Part shown: piece after piece, positions 61,241 to 64,000 of the stretch
Layout of the letters: every line of letters begins with the position of its first letter
Position numbering within the stretch: the stretch's first letter is position 1
NCBI GenBank assembly: GCA_029298735.1
Contig: JANSLP010000083.1
Location: 48,932-112,931 of the forward strand
DNA from: Ophiostoma sp. CBS 140.51
Lineage: Eukaryota; Ascomycota; Sordariomycetes; Ophiostomatales; Ophiostomataceae
Length of the DNA: 64,000 nucleotides
Direction of reading: 5' to 3'
The notes under the pieces: generated by a model
Told to the model about the DNA's origin: nothing
What the model saw: the letters and a program-made list of their open reading frames with translations, nothing else
Database searches by the model: none
Program-made: the position numbers and the translations under genes

Positions 61241-62414
61241 CTATTCGTTGTAATGGTACACCTAGAAAAGTTAGCAGAGAACACACCATGATAATACTTG
61301 GGGGAGGGCCTACCTTGTAGTTGGGCAGACCGATCGAAACCCAGCCGAGACGCTTGGCCATGCGTGCAAAACCCTCCGTCTCAATGAGGTGGTAAAAAGG
61401 AAAGGCCGGGAACATGGCACCGTCGCGGTGCACCTCGGCCTTGACTAGCAGCGCCGTGCCGCCGACACCGTCAAGAGGCACCTCCTGGTGCGGGCTCTCG
61501 CCCTCGGTGGTCATGTACGTCATGAGCGAGCGGTACGTGGCCATCTCGGCGTAGCCCTCGAGCAGAATATCGTCGGGACCCATCTTGGACGCCAGCTCCT
61601 GGGCGGTCGGGCTGTCCTGCCAGTTGTTGTAGTCGTAAGGCCGCTCGTCCATCTTGTTGGTGTCCGGGTTCAGGAAGCGCTGGAAGCAGTTGGGTGCGAT
61701 AATGGGCGCGTCGTGCGAGGCGAGGTCCTGGATGAGGCTGGGCGGGGTCTCGACAATGTCCGAGTCGAGCCAGAGGACCCAGGACGTCGAGGGACCCAGG
61801 GTCGTAAACAGCAGCGAGTTGCGGGCCTTAGCCATGGCGGCGCGGCGTACCTTTTGGTTGTCAATCTTGTGGCGCTCGCTCTCGTCCTGAGACATCAAGG
61901 GCGGGTCAATGTCCTGGCGCAGGATGATGATGCTCTTGAAGCGCTCCTTCTCGTCGCCAAACTTTTGCGTCTTGGTGATTTGGGCCTGCAGAGCGGCAGT
62001 GGCGGCGTTGCCCTCCTTGGTCTTGGGCAGGATGAAGGCTAGCGTCATAAGCTCGTGCGGGTACGAAAGTTTCAGGAGGTTGTCCCAGTAGGGCTGGTAG
62101 AAGCGCGCCATGGGCGAGAGCACGAGAACGTGCTCGTTGTTCTCAATGGGGTTCGAGGTCGTCGTGACATTGTTCATGTTGTAGCGCGTCACGGGCGGCG
62201 GTAATGGCTTGCCCTTGCTGGTGGACTTGCGGAAGGGCGAGGTGGGCGGCGACAGCGGGTGGGACGCGGCGTTGGCATTGCGCGCGGCGGATATCGTGTT
62301 GGAGCCGCCCGAGAAGACGAGGAAGTAGATGATGAAGACGCACAGCACGGCGCCGATGGCAATGGTGATCGGGTTGGCCCGCTTTAGGCGGACAGGTCCC
62401 ATGGGTCGCGCCAT
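61241..62414 (-). CDS. mnn9: Mannan polymerase subunit Mnn9 (GT62 alpha-mannosyltransferase)
   Basis: Two exons, 62414-61314 and 61261-61241, encode 373 residues. The 52-nt intron starts GTAGGC, contains CTAAC and ends TCTAG. The final exon is only 21 nt and supplies VYHYNE and the stop. Mnn9 is a cis-Golgi type II membrane protein of the Anp1/Mnn9/Van1 family that extends the alpha-1,6 mannan backbone of N-glycans. A short cytosolic tail precedes the membrane anchor (about 16-34). The lumenal domain has HVLVLSPMARF, the DxD metal site in WLDSDIVE (D217, D219), IIAPNCFQRF and PFYHLIETEGFARMAKRLG. A read-through of the intron would give a false 32-residue tail. Confidence 0.96.
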
Positions 62415-63907
62415 GGCCGGTTATGTGTGTTGATGGGAAGAAGAGAGGGAGGGAAAGTGTCGATGGAGAAGCGAGGCCCGATGCTCGTTCGCGTCGTCGG
62501 GGTGAGTGTCGTCGTGTCTTCGGTCGTATCGTCGAGGTTGGTGTCGTTCAAAAAGAGCTTCCGCGTCTGGTTGACGTCTTCCCTTGCAAAAGAAGGCGTG
62601 AAGAAGAACAAATTACAAGAACAAGCTAGCGAACAAGAGGATGAAGGAAGGTGAAGAAACGAAAGAGGCCAAGGGGCCCGAGAATAAAGTTAAAAGATAC
62701 GGGTAAGGTATGGAAAAGGACGCAATCTGCAAACGAGAGCTTTTGCCAAGACTGCAAAATTGCTTGATGACAAGGCCCGGGAAACGACAGCGAAGCCGTT
62801 TCTTTCGTCTTTGAAGATCCAAACAAGAGAGGATCCGAGCCGCAACGCCAAAGGGAGGGTGGAGGGAGGCGTGGGGGAATGGGTGGAGGGTTGTCGAGAA
62901 GGTTGGCGAGAGATCTCGAATGAAGGGGAAGGAGGAGAAGGTCAAAAGATCAAAAGAAGCCAACGGTGAGCGTCTGGATAGACTTCTGAGGAAACAAGGA
63001 AGGAGGGACAAGGAACCAAAAAAGGGAGAAGGGGCAGAGATTAGGAGTCGACAGCAAATGGAGTCTTTGGCTTCACAAATTTGCACCAAAAACGGAAGGG
63101 ACTCCAATTTGGATAATGGACGGCAGGTCCAACTAACTGCGTGTCCTTGAGCGTTCAGGGCTGCTGAGATCCAGCGGGGCCCGCCAAAACCAGGCCCCGG
63201 GGGGGGGGGGGAGCAGGCCCCAGCTGGCGATTTAAAAGGGACTAGCCCAGGGCAGTTGCGAATAGGCTCTTGTGTCCTTTCCAATTGCAGTTGCAAATCC
63301 ACTGGCGACGTAGCTCTGTTTCTGGGAAAAAGCCGCTGACTGGCGCCAATTGGACAGCAGCAAAAGCGACCAAGAAAAAAAAAAGATGAAAAGAAAAAGC
63401 AAAAAAGGAGGTGAAAAGGGGCAGGCGCGACCACCGAACGCGGTTGCCATTTCACCATTTTACTCAGTACAAATTTAAGTGGAAGGTGTCGTATTAACTG
63501 GCGAGGAAGGCGCACTCGACCACCCAAAGGCTCATATCGCGCAATTACGAGATTTTGAGATTTGTTACCGTATTCGTGAGTTCGTATAATAACGGTGAGA
63601 GACCATGCATTGTAGCTGCAGCCCACTACTTTCACCAATTTACGACCTGCACAAGACACGATACTCTCGAAGACGTTGTGACACGCGAGAACCTGTTTGA
63701 AAGCACTTGAGCACTTTTGGCATGCCTTATCATGGACACCAGCCAATCTGTGGGTGCTTTGCAATTTGCGCTATCTGATGCACTTTGCTGTATTTTCCAT
63801 TCTACAGACTACAGCTGTCTCCACTTGACATATTCTTCTCCTCTCGCGCACACGGAACTGAGCATGTCTTGCCACAAACTCACGACGGTCACCATAACAT
63901 CCTGACT
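62415..63907. other. mnn9 upstream region
   Basis: Purine-rich on the + strand from about 62430 to 63420, so pyrimidine-rich in the direction of mnn9; read as promoter and leader. It contains a run of 13 G at 63199-63211. A 383-codon minus-strand frame at 62613-63764 starts at TTG and encodes low-complexity sequence, so I do not call it. Confidence 0.45.
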
Positions 63908-64000
63908 GGTTCCGTGGTGCAGTTGGTTAGCGCATCGTACTAATATCCTCTCTTCTGAGAATACCATGCGAAAGTCGAGGGTTCGAGCCCCTCCGGGACC
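63908..64000 (+). tRNA. tRNA-Ile (anticodon AAT) with a 20-nt intron
   Basis: A complete cloverleaf can be drawn. The acceptor stem GGTTCCG (63908-63914) pairs with CGGGACC (63994-64000), with one G-T pair. The D stem is GTGC/GCGC with loop AGTTGGTTA, and the anticodon stem is TCGTA (63935-63939) with TGCGA (63967-63971). The loop is CTAATA then A, with anticodon AAT at 63942-63944. The T arm is GAGGG-TTCGAGC-CCCTC. An intron of 20 nt (63946-63965) lies one base 3' of the anticodon, the standard nuclear tRNA intron position. The discriminator base falls outside the window. The A and B box promoters are the D-arm and T-arm sequences. Confidence 0.93.

Noticed and set aside
62613..63764. 383-codon minus-strand frame upstream of mnn9
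   Set aside because: Begins with TTG, is low-complexity and arises because the minus strand is pyrimidine-rich and so poor in stop codons.
1..64000. Secondary-metabolite cluster or other multi-gene system
   Set aside because: Genes are functionally unrelated housekeeping types with large spacers; no backbone synthase, cluster regulator, transporter or mobile-element gene is present.

Overview
The window is nuclear DNA of a filamentous ascomycete, most likely a Sordariomycete. The protein-coding genes are eukaryotic, and most contain short introns (52-216 nt) with GT...AG ends and a CTAAC-like branch site just before the acceptor. Coding sequence is GC-rich with G/C in most third positions. 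The gene set (CYP51, a Kip2-type kinesin, Mnn9, Cgr1, Pex4, a DUF3074 protein, a PX/DUF3818 protein and a 'cell wall proline rich' protein) is typical of Pezizomycotina. Ophiostomatales (Sporothrix-like) is a guess from the very long pyrimidine-rich leaders and is not proven here.

Gene density is low: eleven protein genes that I can support, plus one tRNA, in 64 kb. From left to right on the + strand: a Kip2/KipA-like kinesin (7584-10632), a GT23/FUT8-like type II membrane glycosyltransferase (17861-19801), sterol 14-alpha-demethylase CYP51/Erg11 (22246-23892) and a DUF3074 START-like protein (25139-26680). Then on the - strand: the succinate dehydrogenase flavoprotein (27272-29706), a PX-domain/DUF3818 lipid-associated protein (31182-34305), an unknown single-pass membrane coiled-coil protein (37181-39049) and ribosome biogenesis factor Cgr1 (40878-41303). 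A 10.5-kb stretch without a convincing gene follows. Next come a very large disordered 'cell wall proline rich' protein (+, 51762-55145), the peroxisomal ubiquitin-conjugating enzyme Pex4 (+, 56628-57236), Mnn9 mannosyltransferase (-, 61241-62414) and, at the right edge, an intron-containing tRNA-Ile(AAT) (+, 63908-64000).

These are mostly unlinked housekeeping genes and not a biosynthetic cluster. A loose common theme is membrane and wall biology: sterol synthesis (CYP51), putative lipid transfer or binding (DUF3074, PX/DUF3818), Golgi glycosylation (Mnn9, GT23-like) and polar growth (kinesin). I see no operon-like, CRISPR-like, viral or mobile-element coding cassette.

Most of the remaining DNA is long intergenic sequence with strong pyrimidine/purine strand asymmetry. 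CT-rich stretches lie on the sense strand upstream of the real starts, so the asymmetry may mark long leaders. The two most interesting non-coding structures are a degenerate, palindrome-bearing tandem repeat at about 20205-20650 and a pair of GGGCCC-centred repeats at 59641-59690 and 60039-60092 that could be remains of a transposable element. I found no convincing undescribed multi-gene system in this window.
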